NCBI GenBank assembly: GCA_900546315.1
Contig: URCP01000101.1
Coordinates: 1 to 9,889, forward strand
Direction of reading: 5' to 3'
Source: an uncultured Eubacteriales bacterium
GTDB lineage: Bacteria; Bacillota; Clostridia; Oscillospirales; CAG-272
DNA: 9,889 bases
Shown: positions 1 through 6,041 of the stretch, in pieces
How positions within the stretch are numbered: position 1 is the stretch's first letter
Layout: each line of letters starts with the position of its first letter
Made by a program: the position numbers and the translations under genes
Notes under the pieces: model-generated
What the model was told of the DNA's origin: nothing
Databases searched by the model: none
What the model saw: the letters and a program-made list of their open reading frames with translations, nothing else

Positions 1-522
1 ACGTTTGTCGTTATACCGTCGGTTTCGGAGGAATTGCTGTTCCGCGGGGTGCTGATACCTGAGTATGAGGATAACGGGGCGGTGACGGCGGTTGTCGCGA
101 CGTCTCTGCTTTACGGGATGTTCGGGATGAGCTTCGGGTATTTTCCGGTTTATTTTTTGCAGGGGCTGTTCTTCGGGACGGTGACTTATCTCGCGCGGAG
201 CGTGTTCGCTTCGATGCTGTGTCATTTTGTGTTCAGCTCGGTCTGGCTGGTGTTCGGCGAGACTGTGTGGAGGATCATTGAGAAGCCGCAGAGTACGGCG
301 TTTCTCGTGGTCGCGCTCGGCGGGATATTCCTTGTGGCGATGTCGAGCCTGCTTTCCGAGTGCGAGAGGATATATTATAATTATTCAACGGCGGGCAGGG
401 AGTCGGATTACGCGAAGGAGTGCCCGAGATTTTCACCGGCGAAGTTTGCCGAGGCGCTGTTCGCTCCGCCTTTTCCGGCGGCGGCGCTGGTGTTCGCGGC
501 GGCGGCTGTGCACTTCGGTTAA
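1..522 (+). CDS. CPBP-family (Rce1-like) intramembrane protease, 3' part only
   Basis: The gene enters from the left edge, so its start and first membrane helices are missing; 173 codons are visible, ending in TAA. The visible part opens with the CPBP/CAAX-protease signature EELLFRG (visible residues 10-16), whose Glu pair and Arg belong to the active site of this glutamate-type membrane protease family. Hydrophobic helices follow at about 28-45, 48-65, 68-88, 99-117 and 154-170. The second family motif, normally FxxxH, reads YGMFG (38-42), so the expected His is Gly. The third His is kept in CHFVFSS (H75), though the usual later Asn is Ser. Family members cleave prenylated or other membrane proteins or process bacteriocin-like peptides; no substrate can be named here. 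With one histidine missing, activity is uncertain. mltG follows 41 nt later, with no promoter or terminator that I recognise between them, so joint transcription is likely. Confidence 0.8.
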   Translation, partial: TFVVIPSVSEELLFRGVLIPEYEDNGAVTAVVATSLLYGMFGMSFGYFPVYFLQGLFFGTVTYLARSVFASMLCHFVFSSVWLVFGETVWRIIEKPQSTAFLVVALGGIFLVAMSSLLSECERIYYNYSTAGRESDYAKECPRFSPAKFAEALFAPPFPAAALVFAAAAVHFG

Positions 523-563
523 TTGGGTTTATTCAGTCTTTTGTAAAGGCATGGTTATTATAG

Positions 564-2492
564 ATGGAAGAAAATAAAGATACGAAAAAGAAGGACGCGA
601 TCACCGACGAGGAGCTCGACGAGATTTTCGAGGACACGATCGTGTTCCACCGCGAGTCGGATACTATCGTCGGCAGCGATAAGTCCCGCCGACCGGGCGA
701 GGCGCCGGGTAATACCGGTAATTCCGGAAGCCCCGGAAATACCGGCGGCAGGAGTACCCCGAGAATTCCGGTGAGTTCCCCGAGACAGAACAGTATCCCG
801 CCTGAGATGCAGGATACGGCGAAGCTTCAGGGCGGCGCGGTGATACGACCGCTCAGACCCGGACAAAACGGCGCGAACAGGAATCAGGGAACGTCCGCAC
901 AACGTCCGCAGCAGCGCCCGGCACAGGGGAACTATAACGGTCAGAACCGTGTTCAGGGACAGGCAGGCGGTCAGCCGAGACTGGCGTATAATCAGCAGTC
1001 CGGTCAGCAGCCTGTACATCCGCAGAGCCAGAATCCGGCACAGCAGAACGGAGCTGTCAGACGCCCGGCGCAGAATAACGTTCAGGGCTCCGCGCAGAGC
1101 AGAACCGGAGCGGCGGGACAGAACCAGCAGGCGCGTCAGAATCCGCAGAATCACCCGGTTCAGCAAAATCCGCAGGTCGGGCAGAACTCACAGGTTTCGC
1201 GTAATCAGCTCGTTCCGCGCTCTCAGAGTCAGAACCGGCAGGACGAGCCGAAATATGAGCCGAGAAGAGCTCCGATGAGTCAGAGCGCGTCTCAGACGAC
1301 TCCGCGCAGATCTCCGGACCCGGATTTCGATTTCGGTGGATATGACACTGAAACATCTTCCCGCGGGCGGCGGGAGAGAGAGTACAGCCCGGTGCGCGAT
1401 TCGGCGTCGAGCGCCATCATGAGCGCGGTCAAGGCTGTCGTCTATATCGTCTGCGTCATCGCGGTCGCGATACCGCTCGCAATTTTCATAATCAATACGG
1501 CGAACGACGCTTTCGCGTTCGTCAAGGAGGAGAAGGTCGTCACCGTCACGATCGACGAGTACGCGACTATCGATTCTATCGCCGACACGCTGTATGACGC
1601 CGGGGTCATCAAGTATAAGTGGGCGTTCAGGCTCTGGTGCAACATGAAGGAGAACAAGCGGATAAAGGCGGGAAATCCGTCTGAGTTCGTCGCGGGGACA
1701 TATGAGGTGTCGACGACTATGAACTATGACTACCTCATCGGTACGTTCCGCAAGAAGGTGACCTATGAGACGGTGCGTATCACTATCCCGGAGGGCTACA
1801 CGGTCGATCAGATAATCGATTTGTTCGTGTCTCAGGGGATATCCTCGAAGGAGGAGTTCACGAAGGCTATAAACGAGACGAGCTATGACTATAAGTTCCT
1901 CGAGGGGCTGACTACTTCTCCTAACCGGATATGGCGGCTTGAGGGGTATCTGTTCCCGGATACCTATGATTTCTATAAGAGCTCGAGCGCGGAGATGGTC
2001 GTTAAGAAGCTGCTTGATAACTTCGACCGGAAGTTCGAGAGCGAGTATTACGACAGGTGCCGGTCGCTCGGCATGACGGTGGATCAGCTGATCACGCTGG
2101 CGTCGATGCTCGAGAAGGAGGTCAAGTATTCGGATGAGCTCGCTGACGTTTCGTCGGTGTTCCATAACAGGCTGAACCATTCGGATACTTTCCCGCTGCT
2201 CCAGAGTGACGCGACGGTCAAGTACGCTATCGACCACGCTACGGGGACTATTCTGGACGACGTGACGAGCGACGACCTGAAGTATGATTCGCCGTACAAT
2301 ACGTATCTGTACCGCGGACTGCCTCCGGGACCGATTTCGAACCCGTCGCTGAACTCGATATCGGCGGCGCTGTATCCGAACGAGACGCAGTATTACTATT
2401 TCGTCTCGAACAGATCGGGTCATATCCTGTTCGCGAAGACTTTGGACGAGCAGACTCAGAATATCAATATAGCACGCGGAAACGCGCAGTAA
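564..2492 (+). CDS. mltG: Endolytic murein transglycosylase MltG (YceG-like) with Q/N-rich cytoplasmic extension
   Basis: This 642-residue protein is predicted to cut nascent glycan strands at the outer face of the membrane and so limit peptidoglycan chain length. Residues 1-50 are charged and acidic. Residues about 50-280 are low complexity, rich in Gln, Asn, Pro, Gly and Arg, and probably disordered in the cytoplasm. One membrane segment lies at about 291-310. A LysM-like subdomain (about 325-385) and the YceG catalytic domain follow, with the family motifs LEGYLFPDTY (459-468), ASMLEKEV (513-520), LQSDATV (546-552) and YRGLPPGPISNPS (from 583). By alignment with E. coli MltG (catalytic E218 in VEKE), E517 is the catalytic Glu. 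The start is forced: the preceding in-frame codon is a TAG. The ribosome site is weak (TAAAGG, 14 nt upstream). E. coli MltG has about 340 residues, and the excess is almost all N-terminal. nadE follows after a hairpin repeat. Confidence 0.95.
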   Translation: MEENKDTKKKDAITDEELDEIFEDTIVFHRESDTIVGSDKSRRPGEAPGNTGNSGSPGNTGGRSTPRIPVSSPRQNSIPPEMQDTAKLQGGAVIRPLRPGQNGANRNQGTSAQRPQQRPAQGNYNGQNRVQGQAGGQPRLAYNQQSGQQPVHPQSQNPAQQNGAVRRPAQNNVQGSAQSRTGAAGQNQQARQNPQNHPVQQNPQVGQNSQVSRNQLVPRSQSQNRQDEPKYEPRRAPMSQSASQTTPRRSPDPDFDFGGYDTETSSRGRREREYSPVRDSASSAIMSAVKAVVYIVCVIAVAIPLAIFIINTANDAFAFVKEEKVVTVTIDEYATIDSIADTLYDAGVIKYKWAFRLWCNMKENKRIKAGNPSEFVAGTYEVSTTMNYDYLIGTFRKKVTYETVRITIPEGYTVDQIIDLFVSQGISSKEEFTKAINETSYDYKFLEGLTTSPNRIWRLEGYLFPDTYDFYKSSSAEMVVKKLLDNFDRKFESEYYDRCRSLGMTVDQLITLASMLEKEVKYSDELADVSSVFHNRLNHSDTFPLLQSDATVKYAIDHATGTILDDVTSDDLKYDSPYNTYLYRGLPPGPISNPSLNSISAALYPNETQYYYFVSNRSGHILFAKTLDEQTQNINIARGNAQ

Positions 2493-2493
2493 A

Positions 2494-2561
2494 GTATAAA
2501 GTTTCAAAAGAGAAGGGGTGTGGGGAGGAGAAAAGCTTTTCAAAGCTTTTCTTCTCCCCAC
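2494..2561 (+). repeat. Hairpin-bearing intergenic repeat, copy A (mltG-nadE)
   Basis: The element begins with GTATAAAG one base after the mltG stop codon, runs through a G-rich stretch, and ends in a long stem-loop. The arms at 2520-2536 and 2545-2561 pair over 17 positions with a single G-U wobble, leaving an 8-nt loop whose ends can pair further. No T-run follows the stem, so it is not a classical intrinsic terminator. A related element (same GTATAAAG opening, same G-run-then-hairpin layout, also just after a stop codon) lies at 5601-5662. I infer a small dispersed repeat of this genome; mRNA 3'-end protection or attenuation are possible roles. Confidence 0.65.
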
Positions 2562-2563
2562 GT

Positions 2564-2569
2564 AAGGAG
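2564..2569 (+). promoter_or_regulatory. nadE ribosome binding site, unusually close to the start
   Basis: AAGGAG lies only 2 nt before the nadE ATG (5-9 nt is usual) and begins 2 nt after the strong stem ends at 2561. No better site exists for another nadE start, and the protein homology begins right at this ATG. The tight spacing and the neighbouring hairpin suggest modest or structure-sensitive initiation; this is inference. Confidence 0.6.
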
Positions 2570-2571
2570 CT

Positions 2572-4482
2572 ATGAATTACGGATTTATAAAGGTAGCGGC
2601 GGCGTCGCCGAAGGTGATTGTCGCGGACACGAAACATAACGCGCGGGAGATAATCGGCGCGGCTGAGACGGCGGCGTCCCGCGGGGTGAAGCTGCTTGTT
2701 ACTCCGGAGCTTGGGGTTACGGCGTATACATGCGGGGATTTGTTTTTGCAGAGAAGGCTTATAACGGCGGCGGACGCGGCGGTCGGGGAGATCGCGGCGG
2801 CGACCGCGGGGCTTGATACGCTGCTTGTGATCGGCGCTCCGGTGAGACGCGGGGCGAGCCTTTTCAACTGCGCGCTGGTGCTTTATCACGGCGAGGTGCT
2901 GGGGGCTGTGCCGAAGACTAATATTCCGAATTACGGGGAGTTTTATGAGCTCAGGCATTTCACTCCGGCGCCGGAGTGCGGCGGGACTATAGTTGTCGCG
3001 GGTCAAGAGGTGCCGTTCGGGACTGATCTGGTGTTTTCCTGCCGGGAGATGCCGGAGTTTTCGTTCGGGTGCGAGATATGCGAGGATCTTTGGGTTCCCG
3101 CGCCGCCGTCGGTGAGACTTGCCGAGGCGGGGGCGATGATTATCTGCAATCTGTCGGCGAGCGACGAGACGGTCGGGAAGGCGGCTTACAGGCGTTCGCT
3201 TGTGGCTGACCAGTCGGCGAGACTGCTCGCGGGGTATATTTACGCGGACGCCGGGTGCGGGGAGTCGACGCAGGATATGGTGTTCGCCGGGCATGATATC
3301 ATCGGCGAGAACGGCGCGCTGCTTTCCGAGTCGAAGCCTTTCGCGGACGCTGACGGTCTGCCTATGGCGGTGACCGAGATCGACGTGCAGAAGCTGTCGG
3401 CGGAGAGACAGAGGATGAATACTTTCCGCGCGAGGGACGAGGTGTCGTCGAGAAATATCGTTTTCGATATGAAGCTGACACCGACCGCGCTCACGAGGAC
3501 GTTTGAGCGGCATCCGTTCGTTCCGGACTCAAAGACCGAGAGGGAGGAGCGCTGTGAGGCGATACTCGCGATGCAGTCGTTCGGGCTGAGAAAGCGGATT
3601 GAGCACGCTCACGCGAAGTGCGCCGTCATCGGGATTTCCGGCGGGCTTGATTCCTGCCTCGCGCTGCTCGTTTCGGTTCGCGCGATGGATCTTCTTAAGA
3701 GACCGAGAACCGACGTCATCGCGGTGACGATGCCGTGCTTCGGTACGACGAAGCGGACGAGGTCGAACGCGGAGGTGCTGTGCGAGCGGCTCGGCGTCAC
3801 CTTCCGGTGCGTCGACATAAAGGCGGCGGTGAATCAGCATTTCGCGGACATCGGGCACGACCCGGAAAAATTCGACGTCGTCTACGAGAACTCGCAGGCG
3901 CGCGAGCGCACGCAGATAATCATGGACATCGCGAACGCGGAGAACGGGCTTGTCATTGGAACCGGCGACCTCTCGGAGCTCGCGCTCGGATGGGCGACAT
4001 ATAACGGCGACCATATGTCGATGTACGGCGTGAACGCTTCGATACCTAAGACGCTCGTCAGACATATCGTGCGCTATTTCGCGGACACTGCGGAGGACGG
4101 CGAGCTGTCGCGGGTGCTTTACGATATCCTCGACACGCCGGTCAGCCCGGAGCTGCTTCCGGCGGACAAGAACGGCGAGATCGCGCAGAAGACGGAGGAT
4201 CTTGTCGGCCCGTATGACCTGCACGACTTCTTCCTGTATTATTTCCTGCGCTTCGGGTTTACTCCGGAGAAGCTTGAGTATTTGGCGAATTACACGTTCG
4301 CGGGTGTGTTCGATTCCGAGACTATCCATAAGTGGCTGACGACGTTTATCAGGCGGTTCTTCATCCAGCAGTTCAAGCGTTCCTGCCTGCCGGATGGTCC
4401 GAAGGTCGGCTCGGTCACGCTGTCGCCGAGAGGGGATTGGCGGATGCCGTCCGACGCTTCGAGCGAGATCTGGAAGATGTGA
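2572..4482 (+). CDS. nadE: Glutamine-dependent NAD(+) synthetase (nitrilase-NadE fusion)
   Basis: This 636-residue enzyme carries out the last step of NAD biosynthesis, amidating nicotinic acid adenine dinucleotide with ATP and ammonia taken from glutamine. The N-terminal glutaminase domain (about 1-275) is of the nitrilase type. Its Glu-Lys-Cys triad is visible as E46 (TPELGVTAYTCGDLF), K115 (VPKTNIPNYGE) and C170 (EICEDLW), each offset by six from E52/K121/C176 of the M. tuberculosis enzyme. The C-terminal synthetase domain (about 320-636) has the PP-loop SGGLDS (356-361), GTGDLSELALGW and the family-typical ending VGSVTLSPRGDWRMPSDAS. The length is normal for the two-domain form, and no key residue is missing. 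It lies 79 nt after mltG with a repeat hairpin between, and is closed by a strong terminator. Third-position G use is heavy in the 5' half and eases toward the 3' end. Confidence 0.97.
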   Translation: MNYGFIKVAAASPKVIVADTKHNAREIIGAAETAASRGVKLLVTPELGVTAYTCGDLFLQRRLITAADAAVGEIAAATAGLDTLLVIGAPVRRGASLFNCALVLYHGEVLGAVPKTNIPNYGEFYELRHFTPAPECGGTIVVAGQEVPFGTDLVFSCREMPEFSFGCEICEDLWVPAPPSVRLAEAGAMIICNLSASDETVGKAAYRRSLVADQSARLLAGYIYADAGCGESTQDMVFAGHDIIGENGALLSESKPFADADGLPMAVTEIDVQKLSAERQRMNTFRARDEVSSRNIVFDMKLTPTALTRTFERHPFVPDSKTEREERCEAILAMQSFGLRKRIEHAHAKCAVIGISGGLDSCLALLVSVRAMDLLKRPRTDVIAVTMPCFGTTKRTRSNAEVLCERLGVTFRCVDIKAAVNQHFADIGHDPEKFDVVYENSQARERTQIIMDIANAENGLVIGTGDLSELALGWATYNGDHMSMYGVNASIPKTLVRHIVRYFADTAEDGELSRVLYDILDTPVSPELLPADKNGEIAQKTEDLVGPYDLHDFFLYYFLRFGFTPEKLEYLANYTFAGVFDSETIHKWLTTFIRRFFIQQFKRSCLPDGPKVGSVTLSPRGDWRMPSDASSEIWKM

Positions 4483-4492
4483 GATAAGAAAA

Positions 4493-4541
4493 TCACCGGA
4501 TTGTACGATTTTCGTACAATCCGGTGACATTTTTTTATTTT
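4493..4541 (+). terminator. Intrinsic terminator after nadE
   Basis: A perfect 16-bp stem (arms 4493-4508 and 4512-4527, TTT loop) is followed after two bases by a T-rich tract at 4530-4541. The stem starts 11 nt after the nadE stop codon. On the other strand the stem is followed by only four Ts, so termination there would be weaker. It insulates the nadE transcript from the promoter that begins at 4546. Confidence 0.93.
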
Positions 4542-4545
4542 GGGA

Positions 4546-4574
4546 TTGACAAATGTAATTCTGTATGATATAAT
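4546..4574 (+). promoter_or_regulatory. Consensus sigma-A promoter with extended -10
   Basis: TTGACA (4546-4551) and TATAAT (4569-4574) are both exact consensus hexamers with an optimal 17-bp spacer. TG at 4566-4567 forms an extended -10 element. Transcription should start near 4581, giving a leader of about 50 nt before the ATG at 4631. No operator-like palindrome overlaps it. The sequence predicts strong, possibly constitutive expression of the following gene. Confidence 0.9.
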
Positions 4575-4617
4575 GTAATCAGAAACACTACATCTATCGT
4601 AATACTATCCGACGCAT

Positions 4618-4623
4618 GGAGGG
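4618..4623 (+). promoter_or_regulatory. Ribosome binding site that fixes the start at 4631
   Basis: GGAGGG sits 7 nt before the ATG at 4631. An in-frame ATG at 4616 overlaps this site and has no ribosome site of its own. From 4631 the protein begins MKKINLRNP and runs straight into a membrane helix, as expected for a signal anchor. Confidence 0.85.
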
Positions 4624-4630
4624 CACTTTC

Positions 4631-5173
4631 ATGAAAAAGATAAATCTCAGGAATCCGCTGGTGATATATTGCCTGACGCTTGCTTCATTAATTTTCACAA
4701 TTGGGATCATCTATGTCATTGTCGACGTAAATTCAAAGCTTGCGCCGGATAATCAGATATTGTTTTCTCCAAATGAAGATAAGGAGAACGAAGATAAGCA
4801 CTTCCTCAAAGTAAGCGTTTGGGAGCATCTTGGAGGAAAGGTCGTATTGATTCCACAAAAATTGCCTGTTCATTGGGGAGCGATGGAACAGAAGGAGCGC
4901 TACAAGGAGACTTTTCTGAAAAAAGGTGAGATTGTCAGAATCGCTGGGGCTGAAAGGTTCAAACAATTGGATGATGAATATATTGACAAGTATTGGGATG
5001 GCTTCAGCGAAAACACTAGAGGAATATTCTTAGCTTATGCCGACACGGAACTGACAGTTAAAAGCTGTTTCCCGACACCGTATTGGGGCGAACCGTGCGG
5101 GCTTGATGAGTTTATGTCAGACAAATTGTATTACCATGGAGACCGGGCGGAAAAATGCGCCGGGATTCGCTGA
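4631..5173 (+). CDS. Unrecognised membrane-anchored protein, 5' part of a probable split gene
   Basis: I do not recognise this 180-residue protein. It starts with a short basic tail (MKKINLRN), then one hydrophobic helix at about 9-32 without a clear signal-peptidase or lipobox site. A hydrophilic domain rich in Lys, Glu and aromatic residues follows and should face outward. Two cysteines (C146, C156) lie near the end. The last five residues (CAGIR) follow an A-run at 5151-5155. Reading one base back from there continues into the open frame ending at 5592, giving about 320 residues, so this is probably the front part of one longer protein. The gene has its own consensus promoter and a good ribosome site. 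Its first ~400 bases are roughly 33-48% GC, well below the neighbours, which suggests a different origin. A genuine stand-alone 180-residue protein remains possible. Confidence 0.65.
   Translation: MKKINLRNPLVIYCLTLASLIFTIGIIYVIVDVNSKLAPDNQILFSPNEDKENEDKHFLKVSVWEHLGGKVVLIPQKLPVHWGAMEQKERYKETFLKKGEIVRIAGAERFKQLDDEYIDKYWDGFSENTRGIFLAYADTELTVKSCFPTPYWGEPCGLDEFMSDKLYYHGDRAEKCAGIR
5151..5155 (+). other. Candidate frameshift site (A5 run) joining two reading frames
   Basis: The frame from 4631 reads GCG GAA AAA TGC and stops at 5171-5173. The frame ending at 5592 reads AAA ATG CGC across the same place. A single extra A here would give ...DRAEKMRRDSLMVEAY... as one unbroken protein. The cause could be a real one-base deletion, a sequencing or assembly error in the A-run, or slippage at AAAAA. 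The upstream stop also overlaps an ATG (TGATG, 5171-5175), so coupled translation of a second protein is an alternative. Confidence 0.55.
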
Positions 5174-5592
5174 TGGTTGAGGCGTACATAAGAGATTACG
5201 GCGATGACTACATTGTCGGACAAACCGACGAGCGCGGGCAGCAGCTCGATTATTCGCGGTCAACCGAGCGGCTGTGCGACGTGAATCCGAAGGTCGGCGG
5301 GCAGGATGCTTATGTCACTCGTGATGTGTTCGTGGCGACGCTTGAGTTTTTAGCGTATTCGCGGACGGATCCGGAGAAGGTGATCGCGTTCGCGAAGATT
5401 CGGATAACGAATTACTCGAACTGGAATTTCAGGGACGTCAACCTTGAAGAATACGACATTGACAATGACGGGATCGGCGATTATTGCGAGAGGCTCGCGA
5501 GCGTCGGTTTCGGGTTGGAGGATGACCTTGAGAATTATACTTATACTACCGCTGAGCTGATAGACTATTGGGAGAGCGACGATTTGCGTTAA
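5155..5592 (+). CDS. Unrecognised acidic protein, probably the 3' part of the split membrane protein gene
   Basis: I do not recognise this frame of up to 145 residues. It has no signal peptide, membrane segment or convincing ribosome site: the ATG at 5155 lies in an A-run, and an alternative ATG at 5173 overlaps the previous stop as TGATG. The product is acidic and aromatic-rich. It contains DIDNDGIGD (101-109), which matches the DxDxDGxxD pattern of EF-hand or thrombospondin type-3 calcium loops and would make sense outside the cell. The region has host-like GC (about 50-65%) and codons such as GCG, CGG and GAC, unlike the front part. The best reading is the C-terminal half of a membrane-anchored extracellular protein that starts at 4631 and is shifted at 5151-5155. 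A separate, translationally coupled gene is the alternative. A hairpin repeat starts 8 nt after its stop. Confidence 0.6.
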   Translation: MRRDSLMVEAYIRDYGDDYIVGQTDERGQQLDYSRSTERLCDVNPKVGGQDAYVTRDVFVATLEFLAYSRTDPEKVIAFAKIRITNYSNWNFRDVNLEEYDIDNDGIGDYCERLASVGFGLEDDLENYTYTTAELIDYWESDDLR

Positions 5593-5600
5593 ATCCCAAT

Positions 5601-5662
5601 GTATAAAGCTTTTTGGAAGGGGGGCGGGCGAAACCTTTTTCTCCTAAAAAGGTTTCCCCCGC
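5601..5662 (+). repeat. Hairpin-bearing intergenic repeat, copy B (between converging genes)
   Basis: The element opens with GTATAAAG, continues with a G-rich stretch, and ends in a stem-loop with arms at 5624-5640 and 5646-5662. Sixteen of 17 positions pair (C5629 faces C5657), around the 5-nt loop CTCCT. The layout matches copy A at 2494-2561. It fills most of the gap between the converging gene ending at 5592 and trxA ending at 5667, so it may serve as a transcript end for both. Neither side has the T-run of a classical terminator. Confidence 0.65.
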
Positions 5663-5666
5663 ATAC

Positions 5667-5972
5667 TTATAACAGTTCGATTATCTCATCCTTAGGCTTG
5701 TACCCGACGGATATTTCTTTTATTTCGCCGTCTTTGATGATTACGACGGTGGGGATGCTTTGGACGCCGAAGGCGGCGGCGAGGTCGGGTTCGTCGTCTA
5801 CGTTGACTTTGCCGACTTTGAGGGCGGGGGTTTCTTCGGCGATTTCGTCGATTACGGGGGAGAGCATACGGCAGGGGCCGCACCAGCTTGCCCAGAAGTC
5901 TAAGAGGACTTCGCCTTTGAAGGATTTGACTTCTGACTCGAAGTTGGTTTTGGTTATGGTGATGGGTGACAT
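5667..5972 (-). CDS. trxA: Thioredoxin
   Basis: This 101-residue protein is a cytoplasmic dithiol reductase that recycles ribonucleotide reductase, peroxiredoxins and other disulfide-forming proteins, and is itself reduced by thioredoxin reductase. It has the classical active site WCGPC (W30-C34), the buried Asp before it (D25, in LLDFW) and the cis-proline loop SIPTVV (P74), with the fold complete and normal in length. A ribosome site, AAAGGA (minus strand, 5981-5986), sits 8 nt before the ATG. The gene lies 69 nt downstream of tgt with no clear promoter or terminator between, so it is probably the last gene of a mutL-tgt-trxA transcript. Its sense strand is rich in C-ending codons. Some clostridia carry several thioredoxins; nothing here shows whether this is the main one. 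Confidence 0.96.
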   Translation of the reverse strand: MSPITITKTNFESEVKSFKGEVLLDFWASWCGPCRMLSPVIDEIAEETPALKVGKVNVDDEPDLAAAFGVQSIPTVVIIKDGEIKEISVGYKPKDEIIELL

Positions 5973-6041
5973 ATTGATATTCCTTTCTTTTATCCGTGAA
6001 GATGGCTTCGCGGTTATTTTTTGCGAAAAAACAAGGTTTAT

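Noticed and set aside
711..770. Short GNTG/SPGNTGG repeats in the MltG N-terminus as a tandem repeat or collagen-like domain
   Set aside because: Only a few imperfect units are present, better described as part of the low-complexity region.
1188..2561. Long open frame on the minus strand across mltG (457 codons), and a second at 558-1166
   Set aside because: Both lie antisense to a confidently identified gene; their Arg-rich products reflect the GC-biased codons of mltG and show no family motif.
2464..4530. Minus-strand frames of 349 and 333 codons opposite nadE
   Set aside because: They are antisense shadows of nadE, rich in Arg and His, without motifs or ribosome sites.
4616..4630. Upstream ATG as the start of the unrecognised membrane protein
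   Set aside because: The ribosome site GGAGGG overlaps this ATG and is ideally placed for the ATG at 4631.
5149..5155. GGAAAAA as a classical programmed -1 slippery heptamer
   Set aside because: It does not fit X XXY YYZ in the upstream frame, and no stable downstream stem or pseudoknot was recognised; simple A-run slippage remains possible.
6014..6032. T6-GCG-A6 palindrome between tgt and trxA as a terminator
   Set aside because: The stem is only six A-T pairs without G-C pairs or a following T-tract, too weak to call.
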